64,000 nucleotides of DNA from Notamacropus eugenii (Eukaryota > Chordata > Mammalia > Diprotodontia > Macropodidae), in NCBI RefSeq assembly GCF_028372415.1, contig NC_092877.1, positions 245,864,036 through 245,928,035 of the forward strand, read 5' to 3'. The notes beneath the pieces are model-generated. The model searched no databases and was not told the origin of the DNA. It was given only the letters and a program-made list of their open reading frames with translations. The first letter of the stretch is position 1. Each line of letters begins with the position of its first letter. Below, piece by piece: positions 1-11,838 of the stretch. The position numbers and the translations under genes were made by a program.

Positions 1-883
1 AGATTTCATTGTGGCACTCACCTGTGCAAAATACTTTAAGGATTCCCTAATGCTTTTTGAGTTTCTTGACTTACCACTAAAAGCACTTCACAACATGATT
101 TAAATTCGCACTCTCAAATTTTATTTCCCATGATTCCTCTTTAAGATCCTGTCAAACCTGACAATGAGTGACTACAACTTTGGCTTCTTTTCCCATTACA
201 TGTTGCACAATTTCCTTCGCTTTGCTTACACTATTCGATTATCTTCATCTACCATCCTTACTTATAATTTGAGATTCAACAATATTTTACATCCCAGTTC
301 AGGTGGCATGTGTTGAGGTGGAGACATATTTCCCAATCTCCATTTCCTGACATAGTTGTTAATGATATTTCAATCTCAGATCAGACATCACATAGCAGTT
401 TCATTATCTTTCTGTAATGCACACACCATGTATTTTTTTGTGGTATAATCATTGGTGTATGGAATAAACATTCATATTACACAAGAAACTCCATCAAGTC
501 TCAATACACGTCTTTATTAAAATGTGTCTCTCCCAAAAACAACATAGTTTTGTTTGAACTGTTTTGTTAAATTTGTATAAGAATTAGAAAACATTCACCC
601 CACATTAGATTCTAAATATTAATGACATAGTACCATTTCAAAAGTGCCATGTCTCTCAGTCTTATAGGGATTTTATTTGTTATTGTTGTTAATACTTGAT
701 CTGTGACCCACATTCCCTCCATATAAGAATCATTCTTTGCAAATTTCAGAATTCTGCACCATGTATTGCACATAAATGGTCTCCAACCCAGCAACACTAA
801 CTTTCGGCAGAGATAGAATGATGAATTTCTTTTTTGCTTCACATGGATGACCTCTGATAGCTGTGAATGCAAAGTAGGATGTA

Positions 884-885
<2 letters not shown>
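1..885. other. Unassigned AT-rich DNA, no gene recognised
   Basis: No coding frame here looks real. Positions about 60-270 are pyrimidine-rich and weakly recall the 3' part of old L2 LINEs, but not well enough to call. The minus-strand open frame that runs through 612-885 gets its length from the adjoining (AT)n tract, which translates as Tyr-Ile repeats, and shows no familiar domain. Confidence 0.5.

Positions 886-960
<75 letters not shown>
886..960. repeat. (AT)n microsatellite
   Basis: About 37 uninterrupted AT dinucleotides, directly visible. Such tracts are highly length-variable and can form cruciforms. The open frames across it on both strands are artefacts of the repeat. Confidence 0.97.
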
Positions 961-964
<4 letters not shown>

Positions 965-2095
965 AAGTTTTACCATATAATTCTAGTTAAGAATGTGATC
1001 AACAAACTCAGTGCCCACAGAGAGTATAGCAGTGTATAAATCCAGAAGAATAGTAGAAATTGTTATATGCTATAAGTATATTCAATAGACTACATTTTAA
1101 TTTAATGTTAAAGATTTGTAGATTAACTCTTCTGCACATCATAAAAATTAGCAAGTTGTTGATGTATAAGTGAAATGCTTTAGAAAAGGATTTTTAAAAA
1201 TGGAGAATTTCAATGGAAAAATTTTAAGCACTTTTAGAATATTAGGACAACTGATTTTGTTTCCTTTTGAAATAACCAATCTAACTTCAACATAGTATGT
1301 GAAACAAACTTGTGAAAAAGTATTTGTTATAGGAAGAATTCATACAGATAAACTATTGTTTTCATACAAAAAAAAAGTTTTAATTCTGCACGATGCTTCA
1401 CTCATTGATATGCATTTGTCTTTATGTGATATGTATATGTTGCAGCATTACAAATTTGTAACATGTGCATAAATGTATGCATACATACATGTGCTTATTT
1501 ACATGCATATATATACATACATGTGTGCCCATGTATATATAAGTAAAACTGTGGGATATTTGTAAAGAGAGAATTGGAAGTCCAGGACAATATTTGCATA
1601 GCTTAAATTCCCATCTGATTTTTAATAGCATTCTGGGGAAATGAAGATGAGAAATTACACTATACAAAGCTAACAGCCTAGAATTGCTTTGGTCCTGCAG
1701 TGCAGATAGCATTTTTCTCCTCATTAAGGAATGTGTCTTATAGAATTCAATCTAAGATGTGCTTCTGTACTTCAGAGACAAAATTTATTTCCCTCAAAAG
1801 AGAAAAGAATCAGCTTTCTTTGGTAAAATACAATTTTAAATGACCACTAGGAGATAAACAATTTAGGGATAACTATATATGGTGAATGATGAGTAAATCA
1901 TCATTAATACAGTTATTATTATTTATATTTTACAGCGAAAGGCTTTACCATTTACAACTCATGTATATGTTTATACAATATTTCAGAGGAATACTGATCT
2001 AGTAAAATTAGCATTCAGTACTTCAAACAAGGGACAATTTACCAATGGATTATATTCAAATCCAAAGACAGTAAACACTTAATAAATGTGTATGA
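961..2095. other. Unassigned intergenic DNA
   Basis: AT-rich sequence with no recognisable gene or repeat family. Positions about 1460-1545 hold an imperfect CATA/TGTA-rich patch resembling a decayed microsatellite. A minus-strand open frame at 1422-1724 shows no family signature and I do not call it. Confidence 0.5.
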
Positions 2096-2250
2096 TGATA
2101 ATAATAATAATAACCACAACAGTTACTGTTTATTAAACTCATTAAAATGTGCAATACAGTTTCATTTACATTATTTAATTTGAGTATCCCAAAACCTCTA
2201 CAAATATGATTAGCTACATTTGACTGATAAACTGAGGCACACATATCATA
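2096..2250 (-). repeat. MIR/THER1-type SINE fragment
   Basis: The order of blocks matches an inverted MIR: a 'tttattaaactcatt' growth-like segment, 'ttatttaatttgagtatccc', then 'gataaactgaggcacac'. These correspond to the reverse complement of the MIR 3' half. A short (ATA)n run lies at its left edge (2095-2114). Strongly diverged, so ancient. Confidence 0.55.
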
Positions 2251-2334
2251 AATATTATTGTGATTTTTCATTAATACAAGTATTAATCATGACTTATTTT
2301 TATAATAACTATTCTTTTTTTAATGTCAGCAGCA

Positions 2335-2450
2335 ATACTTTCCATTTGTTTATTGTTTCAAAGTTTTCAAAGTACTTTGCATAAAATATTTCACTTAATC
2401 CTCACAACATCCTGTGAGGTAGGGCAGTATAATGTGTCTTGGTGAGTCTA
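2335..2450 (-). repeat. MIR/THER1-type SINE fragment
   Basis: Contains 'aaagtactttgcataaa', 'cttaatcctcacaacatcc' and 'tgtgaggtaggg', the hallmark of an inverted MIR core. It is separate from the MIR piece just to its left, because the two cover overlapping consensus parts. Confidence 0.65.
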
Positions 2451-2629
2451 TGATGCAGTGCCACTGAGTCTCAAATTCTTCTATATATAAAATGAGGAAT
2501 AGAAAGGCACCAAGGAAAGCAAGAATTTAAGTGGGCAAGGACAGGACAATACAATTAAAAATTCAAAGTGATGAAGTTAAAAGTTTGCTAAATAAAAAAA
2601 TGGAGTAGCCTTGAAAACGTGTTTCAAGT

Positions 2630-2870
2630 CATATAGAATATGCAGTGGAACCCAAAGCAAGTGAAAGATCTTCCTTTTTGAGTATAACGTTATTGACAGT
2701 GAGGGAGATTATTGTGCTCTGACCGAGTGAGGCTACTGAGGTATCTACTATCAAAGGAAGAAGAAGACAAGAAGAAAGAGGGGGAAGGTAATGAGGAAGG
2801 GGCCAAAGGAGGAAATTGAGGAAATGGAGAAGAAGTAAAAGGAGGAGGAAAGAGTGGAGGGGGAGTAGAA

Positions 2871-2939
<69 letters not shown>

Positions 2940-3150
2940 CAAGAAAGGAGAATAAGAATAAGAACAAGAAGAGAAGAAACAATAAGAAAGTAGAACGAGA
3001 ACAAGAAGGAATCAAGAAAAAGAACAAGAAATTAAAAAAGAACAAGAACAAGAAAAATTATAAAAAGAACAAGGAGAAGAACAGGAACAAGAAAAAGAAC
3101 AAAAAGTACAAAGAAAAGAACAAAAAGAAGAAGGAAGAGGGTATTTAGTT
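2630..3150. repeat. Polypurine low-complexity block with (GAT)n
   Basis: An almost pure purine strand made of AAG, GGAG and GAACAA-like units. At 2871-2935 there is an uninterrupted trinucleotide run of about 21 GAT units. Minus-strand open frames here read as His, Ser or Ile homopolymers and are artefacts. The AACAAG-type units to the right (2935-3130) look like a degenerate hexamer satellite. Confidence 0.9.
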
Positions 3151-3289
3151 TTCTGAAAGTATGTTTAATTAAACTAACTGGCACTAATGTACTCCTCTGT
3201 TAAAGAAGCTGGCTAGCTCTTTCTTAGAGTTTCAATCATGTCTAACACTTTGTAATAGACAAAGGTAGTAGAGTGGTTTTATATTTACC

Positions 3290-3460
3290 TATCCAACTCA
3301 TTTTAAAAATGAAGAAACTAAGTCAAATATGGTTAAACAATTTGCCCAGGGTCATACAGCTAGTAAGTGCCTGAAGCCAGATTTGAATTCAGGAAGAGGA
3401 ATCTTTCTGACTCTAGTCCTAGACTTTATCTGTTTTACCATCTAGCTTGCTTAGATTGCT
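3290..3460 (+). repeat. CORE-SINE / Mar1-like SINE 3' half
   Basis: The sequence runs 'ccaactcattttaaaaatga', 'ttgcccagggtcatacagct', 'agtaagtgcctgaagccag', 'atttgaattcagg', then a 'ctgactctagtcctag' and 'ccatctagcttgc' tail. This is the common 3' half of marsupial CORE-SINEs. The 5' half is missing or unrecognisable. Confidence 0.65.
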
Positions 3461-3734
3461 CAGCTACTAATTTTATACCTATTTTTTTCCTTCTGTTTGT
3501 TGTGACCTCCTTGAACAAGCATCATTATAAAGTCAGCAGGAAATTTGATGTTGAGCAGAATCTGTGCACTGAATCTACAGAAAACAGCAAAGTTACAGAA
3601 TCAACATCAAACCACTTCAAATGTGAGAAATCACTGGCTGTTTTATATCTTACCATTAATAAAGGGAATTATAATTTAAAATTAAAGAGAAAAAATAATT
3701 GTATCAATTTATTTTTTAAGAATAATGACTTTAT
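3461..3734. other. Unassigned flank left of L1 copy 1
   Basis: No repeat or gene recognised. A 131-codon plus-strand frame starting at 3367 overlaps it, but that frame begins inside the SINE and has no domain. I treat it as chance. Confidence 0.4.
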
Positions 3735-4381
3735 AGAACCAATATGGTGGGATGACTGGTAATTGCTGTCTTCCTCCCCTTGTTGACCTTGACGAGCCCA
3801 GAGAATATCTCCCCAGGAAAAAAAAACTTAGCACATTGTGAGCAGCAGAAGGGATAAACAAACTTTCAGGCTGTGAGGTTAGAAAGATCGCTGAGGGTTC
3901 CTCTTGCTATGGCTGATGGTGACCAGCGCAGGATCAGAGCTGTCTCACACAGCCCCAACTAAACAAATGGGGAGAAGAGCCTGAGCAAAGGAGAGTGAAG
4001 ACAGCAACTGACAACACTAAGACTCCAGGTGTGGCTCAGCAAACCAGGGGAATTGGAAAGACAGTAGCACAGACAGCTGAACTGGCCTATCCTCTAGCTC
4101 AGCAGAGGATACGTCTAGGGTCCAGGTCACCCTTCCCTTACATTTAATGGGCTAGCTCCAGGGTAATTACAGGGAAATCCAAAAAGCCCTTACCTGGCCT
4201 CTGTTTTCAAAAATCAGGCAGGGCAGCACCGGGTAAGATGTAGCATTTTAGCTCCTAGCTGAAAGAACTAGAGGCCACAACACACAAAGTCTCAAGTTTT
4301 AGGGACAAGAACTATGGGACACAGCTCCCTGTGCCACAGGGACATAGAATTACTTTAAAAGCCATGGAAAACATTATTATC

Positions 4382-5445
4382 ATGAGTAAGAAGCAAAACA
4401 GAAAGTAAAAGACCAAAGAATCTTTCTATGGGTACAAGGACCAAAACAAAAATACCAAAGAGGTCAAGAGTGACACTGTACTCTTATCTAAAATGGAATA
4501 TGAACTGATTTGAAGCACAAAATGCCTTCATTAAATAGCTCAGGAAGAATTTTAAAACTCAAATTAGAGAAATAGAAGAAAAACTGCTCAACGAATTTAA
4601 AAATATGAAAAAAAGAATTCACTGAAGGGAACAGCTACTAAAAAGTAAAATTGAACAAATGGAAAAAGAAATACGGAATCTAACTGGTGAAACATAACTC
4701 CTTAAAGAAAAAATTGGGCAGATGGAAAAGGAGATGCAAAAGTTAACTGAAGAATACAATTTGATAAAAAATAGAATCAGACAAGCAGAAACTAATGAAT
4801 CTATGAGACATCAAGTATCAGTCAAGCAGAATCTAAGAATAAAAAGATAAAAGAAAATGTAAAATATCCAAATGGAAAAAAGAAATGCAATGGAAAATAG
4901 AACCAGGAGAGAAAATAGTAATAAGGTTATTAATCTAAGGAATATTGGTCTGCCAGAAAGTCATGATGAAAAAAAAAAGTCTGGATAATATCATCCAAGA
5001 AATCATAATGGAAAAGTTCCTAGAAGTCCTAGACCGATAGGTCAAAATAGTCCTTGAAAGAATCCACAGTTTACCTCCTGAAAGGGACTCAAAACTAAAA
5101 ACACCAAGAAATATCGTTGCAAAAATCCAGAATTATCAAGGGAAGGAGAAAATGCTGCAGGCACCAGGAAGGAAAAAAAAATTCAAATATCTTGGAGCTG
5201 CAGTCAAGATCACACAAGACCTTGCAGCTTCAACATTAAAAAACTGAAGAAATTTGAATACGATATTCTGAAAGACAAAGGAGCTGGGGCTACTACCATG
5301 GATTAACTACCCAGCAAAGTTGAGCATAATATTTCAAGCAAGAAGATGGAATTCAATTAAATAAGAGATTTCTAGACCTTCAGGAGGAAAAGGCAAGAAC
5401 TCAATGGAAAAGCTGGCCTTCAAACAGGTCTCAAGAGAGGCATAA
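4382..5445 (+). pseudogene. L1 ORF1 (RNA-binding protein) remnant
   Basis: Start chosen at the ATG that reads MSKKQNRK, matching the MNKKQSRK start in the L1 copy at 55347 (minus). A stop follows at codon 9. The rest reads as the coiled-coil region (leucine and lysine/glutamate-rich, about 4560-4850), then the RRM-like part with a 'glpeshd'-type motif near 4950, and the C-terminal domain ending just before 'cataaaaagg'. In living L1s this protein trimerises and coats L1 RNA. Several stops and small indels are present, so no product is expected. It belongs to the L1 ORF1 lineage rather than the HAL1 lineage seen from 40 kb on. Confidence 0.85.
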
Positions 5446-6049
5446 AAAGGTAAACAGAAAAGAAAAGAAAACAAAACAAAACTTGGTTCACAGTATAGGA
5501 AAACTGTTTACATCCCTAGAAGGGAAGATGATACTTGTTAATCGTGAGAACTGTATACTTATTATGAAGTGTAAAAGTGATATAAATAAATAGAGGCAGT
5601 GCTTATAAATTAATGATGTGATGACAACAAACATGGTTTAGGGGAGCAAAGGGATTGTGATGGGAGATGTGAAAAAGGGGAGGCCGAAAAAACATAAATT
5701 TCATTACAGGAAGAGGCACAAAAATATAGTAAAGTAGAGGGAAAAAAGAGAGGGAGATGAACATTGTTTGAGATGTATTCTCATCTGAATGGATCCATGG
5801 AGGTTAAAATAAACTCAGTTAAATATGGAAATACAATTAGTTCTATAGGCAGTAGAAGGAGAAAGGGGAAAAAAGGGATGGATGGCAAAAAGGGAGGGAA
5901 GAAGTGGTAAGGGAAAGGGGGATTAGAAAGGAGGGGACCTGAAAGAAGATAGAGAAGACTTAGACAGGTGGTGGTAAAACATTAAAACTATTTTAGAATG
6001 AAAGGGAGAAAGGGAAACTTAAAGCATAAGCAAGGGGAATGGGGAAGAA
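5446..6049 (+). other. L1 inter-ORF spacer
   Basis: Purine-rich, G/A-heavy spacer between the L1 ORFs, with 'gggatggatggcaaaaaggg'-like blocks. The minus-strand copy at 14885-15395 is its counterpart and is pyrimidine-rich on the plus strand. Confidence 0.65.
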
Positions 6050-7668
6050 GGAAAAGACAGAGATAATAATAATAACTATAAATGGAATGAACTCTTCCAA
6101 AAAACAGAGAAAAAGAGCATAATGGATTAAAAACCATAATCCAATAATATGTTTGAAACACATTTTTAACTGAGGCACACACACAGGGTAAAGGTAAAAG
6201 GATGGAGCAGAATATTTTGTGCTTCAACTGATGTAAAAAAAGCAGAGGTAGCAATCCTAATCTTAGAAAAAGCAAAAGCAGAAATAGATCTAATCAAAAG
6301 AGATAAGGAAGGGAACTATATCCTGCTAAATGACCCCACAGACAAAGAAGATATTTCATTATTAAACATATATGCTCCAAGTGGTATAGCATCCAGATAC
6401 TTAGAGAAAAAGTTAAGGGAGTGACAGGAAGAAATAGGCAGCAAAACCATACTAGTGGGGGACCTCAATCTCCCTTTCTTTGAAATTGATAAATCTAACC
6501 CCAAATTAAACAAAAAGGAACTTAAGGAGGTGAATAGAACTCTGGACAAAGTAGACATGATAAATCTCTGGAGAAAAGTGAATGGGGGAAAAAAAGGAAT
6601 ATATCTTTTTTTTTTTCTGAACGTTACATGGCAAATATACAAAAATTGATCATGTACTAGCGCATAAAACCCTCACAATCCTGTGTAGAAAGGCAGAGGT
6701 AGTCAATGCGTACTTTCAGATCATAATGCAATAAAACTAAAATGTAATCAAAGGACATGGAAAAGCAAACCAAAATCTAATTGGAAACAAAACAATCTCA
6801 TCCTAAAGAACTATGGATCAAACAACAAATTATGGAAACAATCAACAACTTCATTCAAGAAAATGGCAATAATGAGACAAATTACCAAATTTTTGAATAC
6901 TGCAAAAGTAGTTCTTAGGGGAAATTTTACCTCTTTGAATGTGTACATGAGTAAAACAGAGAAAGAGGAGCTCAATGAATTGGGTATGCAGCTGAAAAAA
7001 GCATGAAGAAGAACAAATTGAAAACTCCAAGTACATACCAAATTACAAATACTGAAAACCAAAGGAGAGAATAATCAAAATGAAATTAAGAAAACTGTTA
7101 GACTAATAAATAAAATTGAGTTAATTTTATGAAAAAAACAATAAAATTGATAAACTTTTAATCCATTTTATTAAAAAAGGAAATAAAAAAGCAAATTATC
7201 AATATCAAAAATGAAAAGTGTGAACTCACAGCCAAAGAGGAGGAAATTAAAACAAAAATAAGAAATTACTTTGCAGAAATGAATGACCATACATTTACCA
7301 ATCTAAATCAGATGACTGATTAATGTAAAAAGTATAAATTTCTGAGATTAACAGAAGAGGAAGTTGAATACCTAAAAAACCTTATCTCAAAAAAAAAAAT
7401 TAAATTAACGATCAATGAACTCCTGAGGAAAATATTTCCAAAGACAGATGGATTCACAAGTGAATTCTGTGAAACATTTAAAGAACAGTTAATTCCAATA
7501 CTATACAGATCATTTCGGGAAATTTTTGAAGAATGAGGCTTCCCAAATTCTTTGCAGGACACAAATACAGTTTTGATACCTAAATGAGGAAGAGCTAAAA
7601 CAGAGAAAGAAAATTATAGACAAATTTCTCTTCTGAACATAGATCCAAAAATTTTAAATAATATTTTA
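6050..7668 (+). pseudogene. L1 ORF2 remnant, endonuclease and start of RT
   Basis: Reads as the apurinic/apyrimidinic-like endonuclease: an 'NGMNSSKKQ' block near 6085, 'WIKNHNPIICLKHIF' near 6130 (the catalytic QETH of relatives is changed here), and 'GDLNLPFFEIDKSNPKLNKK' at about 6458, where GDLN is the conserved active-site loop. The fingers and palm of reverse transcriptase follow from about 7300. Frames shift several times. It stops at the insertion point of the RHOA retrocopy and resumes at 9525. Confidence 0.85.
7655..7668. repeat. Left target-site duplication of RHOA retrocopy
   Basis: 'taaataatatttta' is repeated exactly at 9511-9524. It is L1 ORF2 sequence, duplicated on insertion. 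Confidence 0.93.
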
Positions 7669-9510
7669 TTCATTTATTTTTTTAGAAAACTGGTTTTATT
7701 TGGTTAGTAATTGGAAAAAAATTAACTGACACAGAAAAAGAAATTCAGTCATCAGGAGAGGAATGAGAAGTTCCAAGGTTGACTTTGACCACCAATAAAG
7801 ACAATAGGCAACAAACTCCCCCAGGAGATTAAAGGGAGTCATCATTGCAAGAGTAAGAAATAAAGAAACATTGTACAGACCAAGATGCTGCAACTTGAGT
7901 TCAGACCTGGCATTGCCTTGGGGTGGAACCAATTCTCCATCCACTGACTCCAATTATAGGAGACATGGGTGGACACTGAGCTATGTTATGCAGCAAAGGA
8001 ACTGCTAATGGCTGTCATTCACTGGAGGAAACGACAAAAAGAGATTTCAAATGTTTTTCCATCTGACTTTATGTTCAAATGTACTTTCTTAAAAAAAAAA
8101 AAAAAACAAATACAAAACCCAAAGAGACCTTCTGTACAGAAAACAAATATCAGTATTAAGAAAGCCAATTATCCAAAAAATACTACATCTAAGCTGGGGT
8201 AGATATATTTATTTTTTGGTAATATATATTAAGTGTCCCTAATTGCACAGTAACTCTAAGGTAACTAACATGAAACCACAGAACTGTAGCTTTGCAACAG
8301 ATGTACGTGGACTTGCCATCTCTGGCTAGGTCCTATTTTCAACAATTGCATAATACCCCGGAGCTATGCCAATGAAAGCTTTATAAGAGGTCTTGCTTTG
8401 AAGTGACTTTGTATTTATTCCCCACAGGTCCCTGAAGCTGACAGCAACAGGACATGTAGTTAAAGCCCAATTCATAAAAATATTACCTTTTCTCTTTCTA
8501 GAAAGAAGCAAGAAGTTATGAATTTCCTTGAATTAGTGCTGGATATGCTGGTTGGGAAAATGAAGAAGGTTATTTAAGAATAATGTCAGAGGGACCTGGT
8601 GTGCACAGATGTGTTGGACACAGACTGTCGTTAAACAATCATGATTGGCTTATAAATACAGGTAACAAAATGATTTCTGATTTGTACATATCATAAAGTA
8701 AATTATAGATAAATGAAAAAGATCAGTAATCATGCACTAAGATTAATAAACAGTACTTCAAAAATTAGCCGATTGGGGGCTTGGGCTTTCCACTGTGTTT
8801 TCAAGACAAGGCACCCGGATTTTTTCTGTCCATGTCTGGCTTGCAAAGTCACTCTTGTGGCCATTTCAAAAACCTCCCTCACACCATCTTTGGTCTTCCC
8901 TGAACACTCCATGTAACCAAATGCACCAATCCAATTTGCCATATATCTGCCTTCCTCAGGTTTCATTGGCTCCTGCTTAATCTTGGCCAGCTCTCGTCTC
9001 ATGTGCTCATCATTTCGAAGATCCTTTTTGTTCCCAACCAGGATAAGGGGCACATTGGGACAGAAATGCTTCACATCCGGGGTCCAATTCTCTGGGATAT
9101 TTTCTAAACTATCAGGGCCATCGATGGAAAAACACATAAGTATAACATCAGTATCTGGGTAAGAAAGAGGTCTAAGGCGATCATAATCTGCTTCACCATC
9201 AGTGTCCCACAGGGCCAACTCCAACTGTTTTCCATCCATTTCAATATCTGCTACATACTTTCAACCACTGTGGGCACATAAACCTCAGGGAATTGGTCTT
9301 TGCTCAATACAATCAGCAAGCATGTCCTTCCACATGCACCATCATCAACTATAACCCACTTTTTTCGGGTGGCAGCCATAGCTCAAGAGGTTCTCCAGTC
9401 CGTCCTCAATGGACGAGTAATGCTTGGAGACTCATGGATTTTGGGACTCAGGCAGTTTCTACACCAGAAACCATAGGGCGTCTGGTGAGTGGGGAGTGGG
9501 AGAGTGGGCC
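7669..9510 (-). mobile_element. RHOA: Processed (L1-copied) pseudogene of RHOA mRNA
   Basis: A 1.84-kb insert with every mark of retroposition: a 14-bp direct repeat on both sides, a T-rich left end (reverse of a poly(A) tail, 7669-7684), an AATAAA signal on the minus strand at 7695-7700, and an intronless body. On the minus strand it holds a 5' UTR (9380-9510), the RHOA coding remnant (8799-9379) and about 1.1 kb of 3' UTR. It sits antisense to the L1 it interrupts. Coverage from 5' UTR to poly(A) signal implies a near-full-length mRNA was copied. Confidence 0.93.
8799..9379 (-). pseudogene. RHOA: RHOA coding remnant (small GTPase), dead
   Basis: RhoA is a 193-residue membrane-bound GTPase that controls actin stress fibres. 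From the ATG at 9379 the frame reads [19 protein letters not shown], where RHOA has GDGACGKT: the P-loop Gly12 is Asp and Lys18 is Arg. A one-base loss in the switch I/effector region (at the FENY codons, near 9260) breaks the frame. Downstream the match is strong: LALWDT (DTAG altered to DTDG, and the catalytic Gln63 region changed), [10 protein letters not shown] (the NKxD guanine-binding motif) and a C-terminal KKSGCLVL (prenylation box). The TGA stop after CLVL is lost (reads AAA), adding a run-on tail. The span is 581 nt against 582 for intact RHOA, which agrees with the single lost base. Confidence 0.95.
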
Positions 9511-9524
9511 TAAATAATATTTTA
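9511..9524. repeat. Right target-site duplication of RHOA retrocopy
   Basis: 'taaataatatttta', identical to 7655-7668. After it the L1 frame resumes with 'gcaaaaagaataaagc', the expected next L1 bases. Confidence 0.93.
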
Positions 9525-11670
9525 GCAAAAAGAATAAAGCAGCTTGTAACGAACATAATACGTTAAGATCAGAGAAGATTTTTACCAGGAACATAGGACT
9601 GGTTCAATATTAGGAAAACTATTAACATTATTGATCATATCAACAGTAAATCTAACAGAAACCACAAAATTTTCTCTATAGATGCAGAAAAGCTTTTGAC
9701 AAAATACAACACCCATTCCTATTAAAAAACACTGGAGAACATAGGAATTAATGGAACTTTCCATAAAATAATAAGCAGTATCTACCTAAATCCTTCAGCA
9801 AGCATTACATGCAGTAGGGATGAGCTAGATGCATTTCCAGTGAGATCAGGGGTGAAACAAGGATGCCCATTATTATCATATTACTCAATATAGTACTATA
9901 ATTGATAACTGTAGCAATAAGAGAAGAAAAAGGAATTGAAGGAATTACAATAGGCAAAGAATAAACTAAATTATCCCACTTTGCAGATGATATCATGACA
10001 TATTTAGAGAATCAAATAAAAAAATACTTGAAATAATAAAAAAAAAATTTGGCAAAGTTGCAGGTTAAAAAATAAACCCACAGAAATCTTCTGCATTTCT
10101 ATATTTTACTAACAAAGCCCAACAGCAAGAGATAGAAGGAAAACTCCCACTTAAAGTTGGGTAGACACTATTAAATATTTGAGAGTCTACCTGACAAAAC
10201 AAAACCAGGGACTATAGGAACACAATCACAAAGCACTTCTTAAAAATAAAGTCAGATCTAAGTAAGTGGAAAAATACCAGTTGCTCGTGGGTAAGCCAAG
10301 TCAATATAACAAAAATGACAATTCTACCTAAATTAATTTACTTACTCAGTGTCATACCAATTAGACTATCACATAATTATTTTCTAAAGCTGGATAAAAT
10401 AATATCAAAATTCATCTGAACGAACAAAAGGTCCAGAATAACAAGGAAAGTAATGAAAAGAAATGCTAGGGAAGCGATCTACCTCTACCAGATCTCAAAT
10501 TTTATTATGAAGCAGCATTTATCAAAAAAAAAAAAAAAAAAAAAAAAAAAGTTCATACTGGCTAAGAAACAGAAGGGTAGACCAGTGGAATAGGTTAGGT
10601 TCTCAAGACACAGTAGTCAATGAATGTAGCAATCTACTGTTGGATAAACCCAAGGACCCCAGCTTCAGGAATAAGAACTCACTGTTGTACAAAAATTCCT
10701 GGAAAAACTGGATAACACTGTAGCAGAAACTCAGCACAGACCAATGCCTGACACCTTACACTAGAATAAAGTCCAAATGGCTTCATGATCTAGGTATAAA
10801 GATTGATACTATAAACAAATTAATGGATCCAGGAATAGCGTATTTTTCAGATTTTTGGAGAAGGGAATTGTTTTTTTTTTTTTTTTTTTTGATTAAACAA
10901 GAAATAAAAAACATGATTCAGGGCAAAATGGATAATTTTGATTATATGTAATTGAAATGATTTTTGCAGAAACAAAACCAATGATTAGCAAGGAGTTAGA
11001 AAATTGGGAAAGAATTTTTGCTACTAGTGTCTGTGATGAAGGCCTAATTTCTAAAATATATGGAGAGCTGAGTCAAATGTGCAAGAATATAAGTCAATCC
11101 CCAATTAATAAATGGTCAAAGAATATGAACAGGCAGTTTTCAGAGGAAGAAATTTAAGCTGTCTATTTTCGTATGAAAAAATGCTCTAAATCACTATTGA
11201 CTGGAGAAATGAAAATCAAAACAACTCTGAGATACCACATAACACCAATAAGATTGAGGAAAATGACAAAACAGGTAACAAAAATTGTTGAAGAAAATGT
11301 GGGACAGCTGAAACACTTATTCTTTGTTGGTGGAGCTATGAGCTGACACAACCATTCTGGAGAGCAAATTGGAACTATGAACAAAGGGCTACAAAAATGC
11401 GCATACCTTTTGACCCAGCAATAGCGCTTCTGGTACTGTGTCCACAAGAGATCATAAAAATTGGAAAGGGTCCCACATGTACAACAATATTTATAACAGC
11501 TTTCTTTGTGGTGGCCAAAAACTCGAAGTCAAGGAGATGCCCATCAACTGGGTAAAGGCTGAATAAATTGTGGACTATGAATATAATGGAATACTATTTT
11601 GGTATAAAATATAATAAACAAGAAGACTTCAGAGAGGCCTGGAAATACTTATATTAACTGATGGTGAGTG
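9525..11670 (+). pseudogene. L1 ORF2 remnant, RT catalytic part to C-terminus
   Basis: Continues ORF2 after the insert. An '[12 protein letters not shown]'-like block near 9690 and the RT active-site box HFADD (FADD at 9980-9991) are visible, followed by the thumb and the cysteine-rich C-terminal region ('MKIKTTLRYHITPIRLRK' near 11209). Two A/T homopolymers (10528-10550 and 10869-10890) and several stops break it. Another ORF2 fragment is open only at 10957-11157. No function expected. Confidence 0.85.
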
Positions 11671-11838
11671 ATAGGAGCAGAAAGAGGAGAACTTTGTACA
11701 CAGCAGCAACCACAGTGTGTGAGGATTTTTTCTGCTAGACCTAGAATTTCCTTGCAATGCAAGGACTTAAAAAATTTCCAGTGTTCCCTTAAGGCAAAAT
11801 CCTTTCCACATCCAGAGAAAGAACTATGGAAATCAATT

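Larger units (their letters stand above)
3735..11838 (+). mobile_element. L1 LINE copy 1, near full length, split by RHOA retrocopy
   Basis: A LINE-1 with its parts in order: 5' UTR (3735-4381, starting at a degraded 'ccaatatggtggg' equivalent to the usual gccaagatggc start), ORF1 (4382-5445), inter-ORF G-rich spacer, ORF2 (about 6050-11670) and a short piece of 3' UTR. ORF2 is broken by a processed pseudogene at 7669-9510. The 3' UTR stops at about 11838, without a poly(A) tail, where an inverted L1 begins. Both ORFs carry many stops, so the copy is dead. Without the insert it is about 6.2 kb, the usual L1 size. Confidence 0.9.

Noticed and set aside
612-965. 117-residue minus-strand frame
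   Set aside because: Its N-terminal part is Tyr-Ile repeats from the (AT)n tract, and the rest has no recognised domain.
2629-3051. Minus-strand frames with His, Ser or Ile runs
   Set aside because: All three frames are products of the (GAT)n and polypurine block, not a gene.
8713-8980. Plus-strand frames of 61-67 codons within the RHOA retrocopy
   Set aside because: They lie antisense to the RHOA remnant and have no independent support.
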